Source of the DNA: Pseudomonas sp. MF4836
GTDB taxonomy: Bacteria > Pseudomonadota > Gammaproteobacteria > Pseudomonadales > Pseudomonadaceae
Assembly: GCF_002018875.1 (NCBI RefSeq)
Contig: NZ_MVOL01000012.1
Span: 124,001 to 188,000, forward strand
Reading direction: 5' to 3'
Length of the DNA: 64,000 nt
Part shown: positions 62,700 to 64,000 of the stretch, piece after piece
How positions within the stretch are numbered: the stretch's first letter is position 1
Layout of the letters: every line of letters starts with the position of its first letter
The notes under the pieces: model-generated
The model's database searches: none
The model's input: only the letters and a program-made list of their open reading frames with translations
Told to the model about the DNA's origin: nothing
Program-made: the position numbers and the translations under genes

Positions 62700-63152
62700 C
62701 TATTCGATCGGTCCTACGATCCAAACCGGAGGACGTGGGCGGCATTTGCTATCAGGAAAATACGACGACTCCGGCCAGTCGCGAAGCGCCTGCATGTATA
62801 ACAGCAGCTCCGCGAACTGCTCACCGGACAGCGTTGTGTCCCCGCCGATTTCCTGCTGATCACGGTGACGCTCGCGCAACCACTTAATGCTCAGCAATGC
62901 ACCGTCACGCCATGAGCGCTCATTACTTGCAATATCCGCCAAGGTCAGCGAAGGCAGATCAACCCATGCCGGACGACCATCTTCAGAGCCAAGCTGCTTG
63001 CCCTCGGGCGGTGATTTCTTCCAGTAAATAACTTGTTCTTCTTCACTTAGAAGCACCGCATCAGGCGGCCAAGTATCATCACTGTAAGTTCCGTCAGTCT
63101 TCCATGCCTCGGGGATGAACGCCTTAGTTGCTGAACTGTAATAAACCATCAT
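62700..63152 (-). CDS. Phage tail fibre assembly (chaperone-like) protein
   Basis: Length is 150 residues (149 from the second ATG). The opening YYSSATKAFIPEAW and the C-terminal region with LSIKWLRERHRDQQEIGGDTTL and LLLYMQALRDWPES are characteristic of Caudo_TAP-type tail fibre assembly proteins, which fold or attach fibres. It lies eight bases downstream of the tail-fibre gene on the same strand. Base composition is clearly lower in GC than the thiolase operon, consistent with a prophage or R-type tailocin. Confidence 0.88.
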   Translation of the reverse strand: MMVYYSSATKAFIPEAWKTDGTYSDDTWPPDAVLLSEEEQVIYWKKSPPEGKQLGSEDGRPAWVDLPSLTLADIASNERSWRDGALLSIKWLRERHRDQQEIGGDTTLSGEQFAELLLYMQALRDWPESSYFPDSKCRPRPPVWIVGPIE

Positions 63153-63160
63153 TAAACCCC

Positions 63161-64000
63161 CTAGAAACCTAAAGAAACCCAGAAAATATCAAAATTTGAT
63201 AGGGCGTTAGTTGTTGTTCCATTCCCCGACCGCCTATGGAATATTGATTGAGAGAGCGATGTACCTCCTGCACTCTGAGATACATCCCAGCCACTTGGAG
63301 ATCCAAGGATAGGCGTCGAAATCTCCAGCCATTTGGAAGCTGGAAACCCAGTCGGCAGAGTCACCGTGATAGGCCCGGCGGTTGCGTTTGAATCCCTGCC
63401 CCATTGTATAATCAGCCCGCCAGGTACGTCAGGAATGCGGATGTAGTCTCTGTGCGCGAAGGTCCGGCGCGGAAACCACGCGGTCAAAAGCGCCAACACT
63501 CCGGCGGGGTTGGACATAACAGTTGTGAGAAGTCCGGCGAGTTGCTCGGTAGAAGTGCCGAACCGCGAAGTGCCTTTATTAGACTCGGTGGCCTGGCCAA
63601 CCTTTTGATCGATTTCGGGCTTTGTGTACACATCACCGATGCCATAACCGCCGAGGGTCGTTGCCTTGTTGGCCTTTCCCGCGAGGGCGTTGGCCATTGT
63701 CGTTGCAAAGTCTGGATCATTACCTAGCGCAGCAGCCAACTCCTTCAACGTGTCTAACGCTGCAGGGGACGAGGCAACCAACTCCGCGACTCTCTGCTGA
63801 ATAGCAGATGTCGTCTCGGTCTTCGTGAAAGCATCGGTGATACCGAAACCTGCAACCGTGGTTGGCTTGCCGCTGAGCTTTAACCAGGTGCCTGCGATGG
63901 TTTGAATCGCTTGAATGGCTTTAAGGATTTGATAGTCATCAGCAGCGTCTAGCGTCAGACCTGCACCCTCAACCAAGTGAACCAGTTCACGCTGTATCGC
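63161..64000 (-). CDS. Phage tail fibre protein (5' end outside window)
   Basis: At least 279 residues; the frame is open to the window edge, so the N-terminus is missing. Repeats of the type KATTLGGYGIGDVYTK and KPTTVAGFGITDAFTK near the middle are collagen-free tail-fibre shaft repeats seen in Mu/P2-like fibres and pyocins. The C-terminal part has PDVPGGLIIQWGRD and TVTLPTGFPASKWLEI, a receptor-binding tip, and ends in IFWVSLGF. It precedes its assembly protein. Host-range determinant of a prophage or tailocin. Confidence 0.88.
   Translation of the reverse strand, partial: AIQRELVHLVEGAGLTLDAADDYQILKAIQAIQTIAGTWLKLSGKPTTVAGFGITDAFTKTETTSAIQQRVAELVASSPAALDTLKELAAALGNDPDFATTMANALAGKANKATTLGGYGIGDVYTKPEIDQKVGQATESNKGTSRFGTSTEQLAGLLTTVMSNPAGVLALLTAWFPRRTFAHRDYIRIPDVPGGLIIQWGRDSNATAGPITVTLPTGFPASKWLEISTPILGSPSGWDVSQSAGGTSLSQSIFHRRSGNGTTTNALSNFDIFWVSLGF

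Overview
The window reads as chromosome of a fluorescent-group Pseudomonas. It is GC-rich, carries the short REP/REPIN palindromes typical of that group (copies at 17410, 18206-18337, 33167-33291, 62423 and 62521), and has pseudomonad-type FabI, putrescine (Puu/Pot) and chemotaxis genes. I see no rRNA, tRNA or CRISPR array.

Layout. 1-5.5 kb, minus strand: an operon of an alpha/beta hydrolase followed by a complete Dpp/Opp-type peptide ABC importer; its tandem ATPase is cut by the window edge, and a LysR gene is divergent. 6.7-9.3 kb: an AraC/GyrI-like regulator and a LysR/LysE-exporter pair. 9.4-14.1 kb: small accessory genes, including a secreted protein, an orphan PoNi-type immunity protein, a cysteine-rich zinc-ribbon-like protein, an LRAT-domain protein, a HIT protein and a P-loop kinase. 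14.2-17.3 kb: a dCACHE chemoreceptor and fabI. 17.4-28 kb: the polyamine region. puuR and puuA-C-B lie on the minus strand, puuD-potG-H-I-F on the plus strand, and the gap between the divergent halves holds three copies of one AT-rich motif. 28-37.7 kb: a DHA2 efflux pump with its LysR, a DUF2867 protein, SolA-like oxidase, CBS-domain protein, an LTA-synthase-type membrane sulfatase and a CHASE3 chemoreceptor.

37.7-57.5 kb is the most unusual part: about 20 kb of biosynthetic genes on the minus strand plus a divergent AraC regulator. It combines three things that are not normally together: (i) PigD-like (ThDP) and PigE-like (reductase plus aminotransferase) enzymes, the pair that builds the alkylpyrroline/pyrrole of prodigiosin; (ii) a complete MoeZ, Mec+ (JAMM) and CysO-like sulfur-carrier module; (iii) metallophore hardware, namely a TonB receptor, an FptX/RhtX-like importer, a second MFS protein, an AraC regulator of PchR type and a Fur-box-like site. 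A CoA ligase, acyl-CoA dehydrogenase, fused CaiB-type CoA transferase, O-methyltransferase-like protein and GH88-like hydrolase complete it. I propose that it makes a sulfur-containing, pyrroline/pyrrole-derived metallophore; no product is known to me.

57.6-62.2 kb: a sirtuin, then a LysR regulator divergent from an acetoacetate operon (two CoA-transferase subunits and thiolase). 62.2-64 kb: a repeat-bearing intergenic stretch and the end of a prophage or tailocin, with a tail-fibre assembly gene and a tail-fibre gene that runs off the window. Calls are from reading the sequence and from memory of families; no database search was run.
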